From an uncultured Oscillospiraceae bacterium (GTDB lineage: Bacteria; Bacillota; Clostridia; Oscillospirales; Acutalibacteraceae): DNA of 24,023 nucleotides. The DNA lies in contig UQQZ01000038.1 in assembly GCA_900543305.1 (NCBI GenBank), positions 1-24,023 of the forward strand. Direction: 5' to 3'. Each line of letters starts with the position of its first letter. Within the stretch, counting starts at the first letter, position 1. Made by a program: the position numbers and the translations under genes. This document shows positions 14,247 to 20,094 of the stretch, in pieces. Under the pieces are notes generated by a model that saw nothing but the letters and a program-made list of their open reading frames with translations, searched no databases and had not been told where the DNA came from.

Positions 14247-14298
14247 AAGAAAAATGGCCAGAGCTGTTGGCTTTGGTGCTTGCAACAGTAGCCCTGGT
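14247..14298 (-). terminator. Terminator after the 39-residue leftward peptide gene
   Basis: On the minus strand CCAGGGCTACTGTTG pairs with CAACAGCTCTGG (a few unpaired bases), followed by CCATTTTTCTTTT. It begins at the stop codon of the 14298-14417 gene and makes that gene a separate short transcript. Confidence 0.7.
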
Positions 14299-14417
14299 TA
14301 GAACGTTCTTATAAGTGCGATCAGAGAGATGATGACAGCTAGAATATCCACACCCTTATCTTTGAGCCATTCCCAAAACTCATGTTTTTTTCGTGCGGAA
14401 TCTTTCGCTTTCATCAT
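14298..14417 (-). CDS. 39-residue hydrophobic peptide, possible type I toxin or membrane protein
   Basis: Read from the double ATG at 14417, the peptide has a charged N-terminal half (KAKDSARKKHEFWEWLKDKG) and a hydrophobic C-terminal half (VDILAVIISLIALI) ending in RTF. This is the build of small membrane toxins of type I toxin-antitoxin pairs, and of some small phage membrane proteins. No strong ribosome binding site precedes the ATG. A short leader frame starting at GTG or TTG near 14462-14469, after a GGAG, could couple translation, since the GTG frame ends as ATGA on the ATG. A promoter (14490-14495) and a terminator (14247-14298) frame it as one short unit. No antitoxin RNA was identified. 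Confidence 0.5.
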   Translation of the reverse strand: MMKAKDSARKKHEFWEWLKDKGVDILAVIISLIALIRTF

Positions 14418-14487
14418 TCTACGGCTATGTTAAAGAATTTCCGGATCCATCTTTGGAACACGCAAAAATACCACTCCTTTCAAGGTG

Positions 14488-14531
14488 TGATTATACTACG
14501 GAAGGTTGGAAAAAGAAATCAAAGATAAAGC
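14488..14531 (-). promoter_or_regulatory. Leftward promoter region, copy 2 of the 44-bp repeat
   Basis: The -10 box TATAAT on the minus strand is at 14490-14495, and a GGAG site follows at about 14477. Six of 44 positions differ from copy 1. Between here and 14670 on the plus strand I see only short frames (for instance an 18-codon frame near 14549) and no confident gene. Confidence 0.55.
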
Positions 14532-14670
14532 CAGTTGAGAGGGGGTGTGGCCGGTGGAGATTATCATATGGATTGTTACGGATTTTGAAATTCCCTCTTA
14601 AATCTAATAAAGCCCGTATAAAACATAGGAGGGAGCCAGCCAAAAATCCATTTGAAGGGAGAATTGACAA

Positions 14671-14928
14671 TTGATCGAAAACTACTACACAGTGCGGCAG
14701 GTGGCCGAGAAGCTGGGAAATAAAAGCCCGCGTACAGTTCGGCAAATGGTTCTGGATGGTCAGTTTGGGAAAACCCTTCAAACGGGGAGGGAACATTTGG
14801 TTCCGGAAAGTGGTTTGAAGGCATACATACAATCCCACCTAGGAGATCCGTCACCCTATCAACGCAATTTTACTACTTCGGGTTCTAGGCGACGGAAACG
14901 GTGTACAGCTCCAAAATTAGAGGCTTGA
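14671..14928 (+). CDS. Excisionase-like / MerR-type helix-turn-helix protein
   Basis: The 85-residue protein starts with YYTVRQVAEKLGNKSPRTVR (residues 5-24), the helix-turn-helix of the excisionase and HTH_17 families. A basic wing with GREHLVPESGLKAYI follows, then a basic tail (SRRRKR). It probably binds DNA as an excisionase or an early regulator. The TTG at 14671 is the start, with AAGGGAG nine bases upstream; no other start is available before the domain. It is the first gene of a closely packed rightward series that continues to the replication genes. Confidence 0.75.
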   Translation: MIENYYTVRQVAEKLGNKSPRTVRQMVLDGQFGKTLQTGREHLVPESGLKAYIQSHLGDPSPYQRNFTTSGSRRRKRCTAPKLEA

Positions 14929-14930
14929 CC

Positions 14931-15098
14931 ATGACGGAAAAGTGCGTGGTATGCGGTCTGCGTTGGCATGTGTGCAGGGATAAAAAAATCCCTCTTGGCG
15001 GCTATGTCTGTCCTCACTGCGATTCCCGAGGACTGGGAAGCCAAGAGGAAAATTTAACATCATCAAAAAAGGATGTGGAAAAATGTTCGAACAGCTGA
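14931..15098 (+). CDS. Small zinc-ribbon protein
   Basis: The 55-residue protein carries CVVCGLRWHVC (Cys5, Cys8, Cys15) and CPHC (Cys27, Cys30), enough for a small zinc-binding knuckle. The ATG at 14931 has GAGG seven bases upstream, in the end of the previous gene. Its last 16 bases overlap the next gene. The function is unknown; small treble-clef or ribbon proteins are common in phage early regions. Confidence 0.6.
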   Translation: MTEKCVVCGLRWHVCRDKKIPLGGYVCPHCDSRGLGSQEENLTSSKKDVEKCSNS

Positions 15099-15277
15099 TT
15101 TTACTGGGCTTTGGTGTGGTAGCCATTTGCGCAGTGATAGTCATGGCCAGTTTAATTGTGTGGGTCTGGGACCGATGGGAGGAACGACAGGATCGGAAAG
15201 CCAGATATACCCTACGGGAATCTGACCAGCATTGTTTGGTAGCAACCCGTAGCCAGGACGAAAAGGAGGCTGCCTGA
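15083..15277 (+). CDS. Small single-pass membrane protein
   Basis: The 64-residue protein has one membrane segment at about residues 5-29 (starting LILLGFGVVAICAV, ending IVWVW). A strongly charged cytoplasmic tail rich in Arg, Asp and Glu follows. AAGGA lies nine bases before the ATG. It overlaps the previous gene by 16 bases, and its stop overlaps the ssb start as TGATG. The role is unknown. Confidence 0.65.
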   Translation: MFEQLILLGFGVVAICAVIVMASLIVWVWDRWEERQDRKARYTLRESDQHCLVATRSQDEKEAA

Positions 15278-15732
15278 TGCTGAACATAGCCGCCGTCATG
15301 GGCCGCCTTGCTGCCGATCCGGAGCTGAAGCACACCCCTGGCGGTGTGGCGGTCACATCCTTCTCCCTGGCAGTGGACCGGAACTACGCAAAGCCCGGTG
15401 AGGAGCGCCAGACCGATTGGATCGACGTGGTGGCCTGGCGGGGGACCGCCGAATTTATCTGCAAATATTTCACCAAGGGCCGGATGATCGCAGTCTCCGG
15501 CTTTTTGCAAACCCGCGTTTGGGAGGACCGGTACGGTGCCAAGCACAAGGCCGTGGAGCTGGTGGCCCAACAGGTGTCCTTTTGCGGAGACAAGGCAAAA
15601 GACGGGGACAGGGGAAAGGCTGCCGGGCAACCCCCGCTGAAATCAGCGCTCCCCGGAAGTCAGACACAGGACTTTTCCCAGGGAAGCCTGGAGGATTTCA
15701 CCGAACTTGACGACAGCGATCTGCCGTTCTAA
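15277..15732 (+). CDS. ssb: Phage single-stranded DNA-binding protein
   Basis: The 151-residue protein has the bacterial SSB OB fold (about 1-105). It shows the usual start LNIAAVMGRLAADPE, FSLAVDRNY, TDWIDVVAWRGTAEF and the strand GRMIAVSGFLQTRVWED. A disordered region (105-140) leads to the acidic tip DDSDLPF, which in SSB proteins recruits partner enzymes. It coats single-stranded DNA during phage replication. The start overlaps the previous stop by one base. GC content rises clearly from this gene on, compared with the upstream early genes. Confidence 0.95.
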   Translation: MLNIAAVMGRLAADPELKHTPGGVAVTSFSLAVDRNYAKPGEERQTDWIDVVAWRGTAEFICKYFTKGRMIAVSGFLQTRVWEDRYGAKHKAVELVAQQVSFCGDKAKDGDRGKAAGQPPLKSALPGSQTQDFSQGSLEDFTELDDSDLPF

Positions 15733-15763
15733 AAAGCAGGGAAGAAAAAGGGAGGTATCAACT

Positions 15764-16507
15764 GTGGAGGAGAAAAAGAGTTTCGCCATGTTCCGGGACT
15801 ACCTGGAGTACATGGAGGGAATGACAGACCAGGACATCGGCGCGGCCATGCGGGCAGTGTGGATGGTGGAAAATGGCCAGGAGCCACCGGAGCTTTCGGG
15901 GATGGCGTGGATGTTTTTCACCGTCATCCGGCGGGATCTGGAACGAGCTAACATCCGGGCCCAGGCCAGCCGTGAGAACGGCGCCAAGGGCGGCAGACCC
16001 CGGAAGGAGGAGCCGCTTCCCGAATCATCCCCAAAAAATATCCCGGAGAAACCCGAGATAACCTGGGAAGAACCTAATGATAACCTAAAAGAACCTAGCC
16101 TTAACCTAGAAGAACCCGAGAAAACCTTACATAAGACAGTAGACATAGACAGTAACAAATACAGTAAAAGACGTACGCTTTGCGCGTACGCGCGAGAGAA
16201 TTCGTCCCAGGGGTTCGCCCAATTTTGGGACCTGTACCCCAAGAAGGCGGGAGAGAAAGATGCCCTGGCCGCTTGGGAAGAACTTTCCCCATCGGAGGGT
16301 ACCCAGCGGCAGATTCTGGAGGCACTATCACGGGCCAAGGGATCTCCCCAGTGGCGGGAGGAGCAGGGCAGGTACATACCAAAGGCTGCCAAGTGGCTGA
16401 GAGAGCGCCAGTGGGACAACCTGGTGCCTCTGCCGGTGCGCAGCTATGACCTGGCGGACCTAGAGGAGCTCTCCCACTTTGACCTGCCGGAGGAGATGGA
16501 ACTGTGA
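15764..16507 (+). CDS. Phage replication protein with N-terminal DUF6291-like domain
   Basis: The protein is 247 residues long from the GTG at 15764, which has GGAGG eight bases upstream; the frame further upstream overlaps ssb and has no such site. The N-terminal part (to about residue 85) with FRDYLEYMEGMTDQDIGAAMRA, PELSGMAWMFF and ENGAKGGRPRK resembles DUF6291-like phage proteins. A repetitive linker (about 90-150) contains three similar EP-rich units. The C-terminal part, with FWDLYPKKAGEKDALAAWEEL and YIPKAAKWLRERQWDN, matches the common C-terminal domain of phage replication proteins. It most likely binds the origin and loads the host helicase. The linker is encoded by an iteron-like array followed by AT-rich DNA, resembling lambda O, whose gene contains the origin. 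No helicase loader is seen next to it. Confidence 0.75.
   Translation: MEEKKSFAMFRDYLEYMEGMTDQDIGAAMRAVWMVENGQEPPELSGMAWMFFTVIRRDLERANIRAQASRENGAKGGRPRKEEPLPESSPKNIPEKPEITWEEPNDNLKEPSLNLEEPEKTLHKTVDIDSNKYSKRRTLCAYARENSSQGFAQFWDLYPKKAGEKDALAAWEELSPSEGTQRQILEALSRAKGSPQWREEQGRYIPKAAKWLRERQWDNLVPLPVRSYDLADLEELSHFDLPEEMEL
16057..16190 (+). other. Candidate phage replication origin inside the replication gene
   Basis: Three tandem units of 21-22 bases (16057-16078, 16079-16099, 16100-16120), each with AACCT and GAACC about ten bases apart, are followed by a partial fourth. An AT-rich stretch (16121-16170) holds ACAGTA three times (16136, 16149, 16161). A hairpin then follows, CGTACGC (16172-16178) pairing with GCGTACG (16184-16190). 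The surrounding DNA is GC-rich, so the AT-rich stretch is unusual. Iterons plus an AT-rich region inside the initiator gene match the lambda-type origin plan. Confidence 0.55.
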
Positions 16508-16950
16508 GCCTTTGTCAAAAATGCGGAGCGCCCATCGTGTGGATCCGGACGCCCGCTGGGAAAACCATGCCCTGCGACGCCAAGCCGGTGTACATGATCC
16601 CGGACGAAAACGGACCGGAGAAAGCGGTGTCCAAAGATGGCCGGGTGGTTTCCTGCAGGTATGCCCAGGATCCAGACCAATCCACTGCCATAGGATATGT
16701 CCCCCACTTTGCCACCTGCAAGCCGCCCCGGGATCAGCCTCAAAGCGTTTACACCCAGGGCAATCCTTACGGCTACCGGCTGAATATCGCCCACCCACTG
16801 GTGCGGCCGCTGTATGACCGGTACAAGGCATGGATTGGCGTAGGGCAAAGCACACCCCTGTCAGACAGGGAACGGCTGGACTTTGAGGAGATGGTGATCC
16901 CGCTCCTGGAAAGGAATCAAGGACCACGAAAAAAAGGGGAAAAGAAATAA
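16504..16950 (+). CDS. Phage zinc-ribbon protein of unknown role
   Basis: The 148-residue protein begins with CQKCGAPIVWIRTPAGKTMPC (Cys4, Cys7, Cys24). A later HFATC places a further His and Cys in reach, consistent with a zinc site. The rest is a mixed domain with an amphipathic C-terminal end and a basic tail. The GTG at 16504 overlaps the previous stop as GTGA and has a GGAGGAG site upstream. Proteins with this start are common next to replication genes in clostridial prophages, but the function is not known to me. Confidence 0.65.
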   Translation: MSLCQKCGAPIVWIRTPAGKTMPCDAKPVYMIPDENGPEKAVSKDGRVVSCRYAQDPDQSTAIGYVPHFATCKPPRDQPQSVYTQGNPYGYRLNIAHPLVRPLYDRYKAWIGVGQSTPLSDRERLDFEEMVIPLLERNQGPRKKGEKK

Positions 16951-16966
16951 AAGGAGACATATTGCG

Positions 16967-17173
16967 ATGACGATGGATAAAAGACCTCAAGAATTTGATT
17001 CCCAGCATAGGTGTGAAATCCTGAAAAAAGTAATTGAAGAGGCATGCATTATGCTTGGCTTGAACCTTTGCATCTACGATGGAAAGATTGGCTTTGTGGA
17101 TCAAGAGGAAAGAAAAATCGTTGGGCTTTGGAAAGCAGACCATGATCTTCCTGGGGAAGAATGCCATGAGTAA
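16967..17173 (+). CDS. Small hypothetical protein upstream of recU
   Basis: A 68-residue protein with an AAGGAG site about eleven bases before the ATG. The composition is less GC-rich than its neighbours. It contains QHRCEILKKVIEEACIMLGL, then LCIYDGKIGFVDQEERKIVG, which looks like a helix followed by a small beta unit. The last eight bases overlap recU. The function is unknown. Confidence 0.6.
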   Translation: MTMDKRPQEFDSQHRCEILKKVIEEACIMLGLNLCIYDGKIGFVDQEERKIVGLWKADHDLPGEECHE

Positions 17174-17732
17174 AAAAGACGCACAGAGATACCGAGGTAA
17201 GGTAAACCGTGCCCAGGGGAAGCTGTTCGAGGAGCGGATCGACGCCGCTTTGGCCTACTATGACCGCCTGGGGCTGGCCTCAGTGGAAAAAACTCCGGAG
17301 CCCATGCGGCCTATCCGGTCGCTTTCTGAGGGCCGCTTTGTGGCAATTTTTGAAAAGCCAGCCCAGCCGGACTACAAGGGAACGTTAAAAGGCGGCCGGG
17401 CGGTGGTGTTTGAAGCCAAGCACACCAGCACCGGGCAAATGGAGCAAAGCCGGGTAACGGGTGTCCAGGCCAAGCGGCTGGAACATCACCAGGAGCTGGG
17501 GGCCCTGTGTTTTGTGGTGGCGGGGTTCGGCCAGGAGGATGTGTTCCGGATCCCTTGGAAGGTGTGGTGGGACATGAAATCCGCTTTCGGCCGGAAATAT
17601 GTGACCCCCAAGGACCTGGAGGAATACCGGGTAAAGCTGAGCTGGTCCGGGGTTCTCCTGCTTTTGGATCCGGTCTCGGGCCCGAAAGTGGAAAAGCGGG
17701 AAGCGGAAATGAAAGGGAGGAGGAGAGCATGA
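17166..17732 (+). CDS. recU: Holliday junction resolvase RecU
   Basis: The 188-residue protein has the RecU layout: RAQGKLFEERIDAALAYY at the start, then PDYKG and GRAVVFEAKHT, which carry the metal-binding Asp and Glu and the catalytic Lys. The later segments QAKRLEHHQELGALCFVV and VFRIPWKVW are typical of the family. It cuts Holliday junctions during phage recombination and replication. The ATG at 17166 is chosen; the frame upstream to 17079 is only a shadow of the previous gene. Its stop overlaps the next start as ATGA. Confidence 0.9.
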   Translation: MSKKDAQRYRGKVNRAQGKLFEERIDAALAYYDRLGLASVEKTPEPMRPIRSLSEGRFVAIFEKPAQPDYKGTLKGGRAVVFEAKHTSTGQMEQSRVTGVQAKRLEHHQELGALCFVVAGFGQEDVFRIPWKVWWDMKSAFGRKYVTPKDLEEYRVKLSWSGVLLLLDPVSGPKVEKREAEMKGRRRA

Positions 17733-18091
17733 CAAAAGATCAAATCGAGCGATATGGGGGGATCTGCGACCAGATCGTTGCTCTGCGGTCGTTGAAAGTG
17801 CGGGACACCGTCCAGGGCAGCTCGTCGGAGATCCCCTATCAAAAGCACACCATCCGCATTGAAGGAGGCGTGGAAGAAGGGAAAAGTTCCCGGATCCAGA
17901 CTTTGAAAAGGCAGAAAGCGGCCATCGAGGCGGCGGTGTATGCCGTACCGGACGAAACGGACCAGGCGGTGATCTCCATGCGGGTGCTGGGGAGGATGAG
18001 CTGGAATGACATCGCCGGTAAGATGGGGTACCGCTACACCGTGGAAGGGCTCAAAAAAGTATATCAACGAGCCATGAAAAAATATTTTTGA
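17729..18091 (+). CDS. ArpU/sigma-70-region-4-like late transcription regulator
   Basis: The 120-residue protein ends with a sigma region 4-type helix-turn-helix, around MSWNDIAGKMGYRYTVEGLK (about 93-112). An N-terminal helical part follows the pattern of DUF1492/ArpU/RinA-type phage regulators. These proteins switch on late genes in Gram-positive phages. It sits at the end of the early operon, directly in front of the first of two TGTCCC iteron promoters (18095 and 19341), which are the obvious candidates for its binding sites. It overlaps recU by four bases and has GGAGGAGAG upstream. Confidence 0.75.
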   Translation: MTKDQIERYGGICDQIVALRSLKVRDTVQGSSSEIPYQKHTIRIEGGVEEGKSSRIQTLKRQKAAIEAAVYAVPDETDQAVISMRVLGRMSWNDIAGKMGYRYTVEGLKKVYQRAMKKYF

Positions 18092-18094
18092 ATC

Positions 18095-18135
18095 TGTCCC
18101 ATTTGTCCCGTTTGTCCCGGTTCCATCGTTACAAT
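18095..18135 (+). promoter_or_regulatory. TGTCCC iteron promoter, copy 1
   Basis: TGTCCC occurs at 18095, 18104 and 18113, exactly nine bases apart, followed by a degenerate fourth unit (TCCATC at 18122). Then GT and a -10-like box TACAAT follow at 18130-18135. No -35 consensus is present at the proper spacing, as expected for an activator-dependent promoter. Confidence 0.55.
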
Positions 18136-18165
18136 GAGAAATAGAGGATCCAAACAGGATCCCAA

Positions 18166-18200
18166 CACCCTGGTATTGTACCAGGGTGATTTTCATTTTC
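18166..18200 (+). terminator. Hairpin in the methyltransferase leader
   Basis: CACCCTGGTA (18166-18175) pairs perfectly with TACCAGGGTG (18179-18188) around TTG, followed by ATTTTCATTTTC. The methyltransferase ribosome binding site follows at once. It can end early transcripts or act as an attenuator between the iteron promoter and the gene. Confidence 0.65.
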
Positions 18201-18211
18201 AGGAGGATTTT

Positions 18212-19324
18212 ATGCTCACACTGATGGAAGGGGACTGCCTGGAAAAACTGAAAACCATCCCGGACAGCACCGTGGACCTGGTGCTGACGGATCCGCCCTA
18301 CAATGTGGGGGTCACCACCCAGCGGCAGGGGAAAAGCACGGTGAACGCCTGGGACAAGATCGACCACTACATAGACTGGAGCCTCCGGTGGCTGCTGGAG
18401 TGCCAGCGGGTGTTAAAACCCAACGGGGTGCTGTACTTTTGGCACAACGACATCCCCCAGATTGCCCAGCTTTTGGAGGCCATCCGGGAGAAAACCACCT
18501 TCTCCTTTGTGTCCTTCTGCATTTGGGACAAGGGGGAGGCCTACCGGGCCAGGTCCTGGAAAAACCGGGACCCCAATGGCAAGACCGCTCTCCGGTCCTG
18601 GTTCAATGTCTGCGAGTTCTGCCTGCACTTTTTTAACACTCCCAAGGACTCTCGGACCCAGTGGAAACAGACCGGCTGGGAGCGGGTCAACAGCGATCCG
18701 GCCTGCTACCGGCCCTTGAAGGACTGGTACCGCCGGGAAAAGGATCGGCTGGGAATCTCGGACCAGGACGTGGCTCGGAGATACACCCAGGTCACCGGGA
18801 AAAAGCCACACATGCTCTCCCACTACTTTCGGGACCGGCAGTTTGCCATCCCCACCCAGGAGGTGTTCGAAAAGGTGTACGAGCCTCTGGGGTTTGTGTA
18901 CCGGGAAGAAAGCGGACGGGGGTATGAAGGGCTGCGGCAAGGGTACATCGCTATGCGGGAGGGCTATGAGGGAATGCGCCAGGGATATGAAGCCCTGCGC
19001 CGGGAGTACGAGGGGCTTCGGAACTACCACCGGTGCGACCCTCTCCACTGCAACGTGTGGCATGTGCCGCCCATTCCCTCCAACAAGCGGCTGCACACCT
19101 GCCAGAAACCGGTGGAGATCCTGGAACGGCTGGTGCGGGTCAGCTGCCGGGAAGGGGGAACCGTGTTGGACTGCTTTATGGGAAGCGGATCCACCGGGGT
19201 GGCGGCACTGCGGATGGGCCGGGACTTTATCGGCATCGAGCAGGATCCGGAGATGTTTCGGATAGCTCAAAAGCGGATCCTGCAGGAGGGGGGACAGTGG
19301 TCCGCCGCCTCCCGGGCCTCTTGA
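18212..19324 (+). CDS. Phage DNA methyltransferase, beta-class order (N6-adenine or N4-cytosine)
   Basis: The 370-residue protein has the catalytic motif IV TDPPYN first (DPPY at 27-30) and the AdoMet motif I CFMGSGSTG last (322-329), the order of beta-class amino-methyltransferases. Between them lies a target recognition region. It has an inserted helix-turn-helix-like part (about 165-225, with ISDQDVARRYTQVTG) and five tandem seven-residue repeats of the type YEGLRQG (238-271). It would modify phage DNA, probably against host restriction. No nuclease partner is next to it, so it is an orphan methyltransferase. The ATG at 18212 has AGGAGG at 18201-18206; the frame up to 18134 crosses the leader hairpin. 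The gene is flanked on both sides by TGTCCC iteron promoters. Confidence 0.85.
   Translation: MLTLMEGDCLEKLKTIPDSTVDLVLTDPPYNVGVTTQRQGKSTVNAWDKIDHYIDWSLRWLLECQRVLKPNGVLYFWHNDIPQIAQLLEAIREKTTFSFVSFCIWDKGEAYRARSWKNRDPNGKTALRSWFNVCEFCLHFFNTPKDSRTQWKQTGWERVNSDPACYRPLKDWYRREKDRLGISDQDVARRYTQVTGKKPHMLSHYFRDRQFAIPTQEVFEKVYEPLGFVYREESGRGYEGLRQGYIAMREGYEGMRQGYEALRREYEGLRNYHRCDPLHCNVWHVPPIPSNKRLHTCQKPVEILERLVRVSCREGGTVLDCFMGSGSTGVAALRMGRDFIGIEQDPEMFRIAQKRILQEGGQWSAASRAS
18923..19024 (+). repeat. 21-bp coding tandem repeat in the methyltransferase gene
   Basis: Five units start at 18923, 18944, 18965, 18986 and 19007, each encoding a seven-residue unit beginning with Tyr and containing a Leu/Met-Arg pair. 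The DNA units differ at many third positions, so the repeat is old or kept by selection at the protein level. Confidence 0.85.
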
Positions 19325-19340
19325 AAAAAATTTTAAAAGT

Positions 19341-19372
19341 TGTCCCGTTTGTCCCGAATGTCCCGTTAAAAT
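19341..19372 (+). promoter_or_regulatory. TGTCCC iteron promoter, copy 2
   Basis: TGTCCC occurs at 19341, 19350 and 19359, again nine bases apart, followed by GT and TAAAAT at 19367-19372. The sequence after it (AATGATAATTGAGG) aligns with the one after copy 1. The gap to the -10 box is one nine-base unit shorter than in copy 1. It precedes the HNH, terminase and head genes and is the likely late promoter. Confidence 0.6.
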
Positions 19373-19425
19373 GATAATTGAGGTAACAGACAAACCTCCC
19401 AAATCTCATTTTTCACCCTCGCTAA

Positions 19426-19455
19426 GGCTCCCAGAAATGGGGGCCAATCCTTTTT
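19426..19455 (+). terminator. Hairpin downstream of iteron promoter copy 2
   Basis: GGCTCCCA (19426-19433) pairs with TGGGGGCC (19438-19445, one G-U) around GAAA, followed by AATCCTTTTT. As in copy 1, a terminator-like hairpin stands between the iteron promoter and the first gene. Confidence 0.55.
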
Positions 19456-19471
19456 CCGGAAGGTGTTCGTT

Positions 19472-19633
19472 ATGACGTGTCCCAATCCCAAAACCTGCCC
19501 TTGGTACGACAGGCAAAAAGCCGGCGTGCCTTTTTGTGTGCTGCCGGTGTGCGTCTGGGAGCAGACAGGGAAGAGAGGGAAAAAGCGTCCCAAACCCCAG
19601 GGTGCGGCAAGGGAGGAAAAAGGTGACAGCTGA
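19472..19633 (+). CDS. Small cysteine-rich phage protein before the HNH nuclease
   Basis: A 53-residue frame from the ATG at 19472, with AAGG upstream. It begins TCPNPKTCPWYDRQKAG and has Cys3, Cys9, Cys22 and Cys27, followed by a very basic tail (TGKRGKKRPK). It may bind zinc. Its last 11 bases overlap the HNH gene start, so it is translated as part of the late operon. The function is unknown. Confidence 0.55.
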   Translation: MTCPNPKTCPWYDRQKAGVPFCVLPVCVWEQTGKRGKKRPKPQGAAREEKGDS

Positions 19634-19970
19634 GGAGATCGCCCGGCTGGTAGCGGAAGGCAGAGAACACGAGTTTTACTGTTCCCCAGACTGGCGACGA
19701 AAGCGGAGACAGGTACTGCGGCGGGACAAGGGGGAGTGCCAGCTGTGCAAAGCCCGAGGCAGGTACCGGAAAGCAGCGCTGGTTCATCATGTGCTGCACC
19801 TGAAGGACCGGCCGGACCTGGCTCTCTGTGACACCTACACCGACGAGGAAGGCGTGGAGCACCGGCAGCTGATCAGCGTGTGCCGGGAGTGCCATGAGAC
19901 GGTATGCCACCCGGAGCGAATGCGCAAACAGGGGAAAGAACGGTTTGTCACCCAGGAGCGCTGGGACTGA
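19623..19970 (+). CDS. Phage HNH endonuclease
   Basis: The 115-residue protein starts at the GTG at 19623 with GGGAGG six bases upstream; the longer frame from 19536 overlaps the small cysteine-rich gene. It has YCSPDWRRKRRQVLRRD, a first zinc pair CQLC, the core LVHHVLHLKDRPDL and the second pair CRECHE, the layout of HNH proteins next to terminase genes. In several cos phages this protein works with terminase to cut DNA at the packaging site. The non-coding cos candidate follows directly. It can also be a general nicking nuclease. Confidence 0.85.
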   Translation: MTAEEIARLVAEGREHEFYCSPDWRRKRRQVLRRDKGECQLCKARGRYRKAALVHHVLHLKDRPDLALCDTYTDEEGVEHRQLISVCRECHETVCHPERMRKQGKERFVTQERWD

Positions 19971-20094
19971 CTCCCCCCCTCGAAAAAAACGGGTTCCCGC
20001 CGGGGGGCGTTACTCGGGGTGTTCCATGACATTTTGGATTTTTTGACGCTCCCGCGCGCGCGTAGGGCGGAACTCAGGGGGGAGGTGAAACCCA
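19971..20094 (+). other. Non-coding region before terminase, candidate packaging (cos) site
   Basis: Some 124 bases between HNH and terminase small subunit contain no gene. They have C-rich and G-rich blocks (CCCCCCCTCG, CCGGGGGGCG), an AT-rich centre with TTTTGGATTTTTTGAC, and an alternating CGCGCGCGCG run. The position and the mixed GC/AT composition are those of cos sites in HNH-terminase phages. The ribosome binding site GGAGG of the next gene lies at its right end. Confidence 0.4.

Noticed and set aside
17486..18367. Leftward open frame of 293 codons
   Set aside because: It crosses recU, the regulator gene, an iteron promoter and the methyltransferase start on the opposite strand.
18413..19402. 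Leftward open frame of 329 codons
   Set aside because: It is antisense to the methyltransferase gene, with biased composition and no ribosome binding site.
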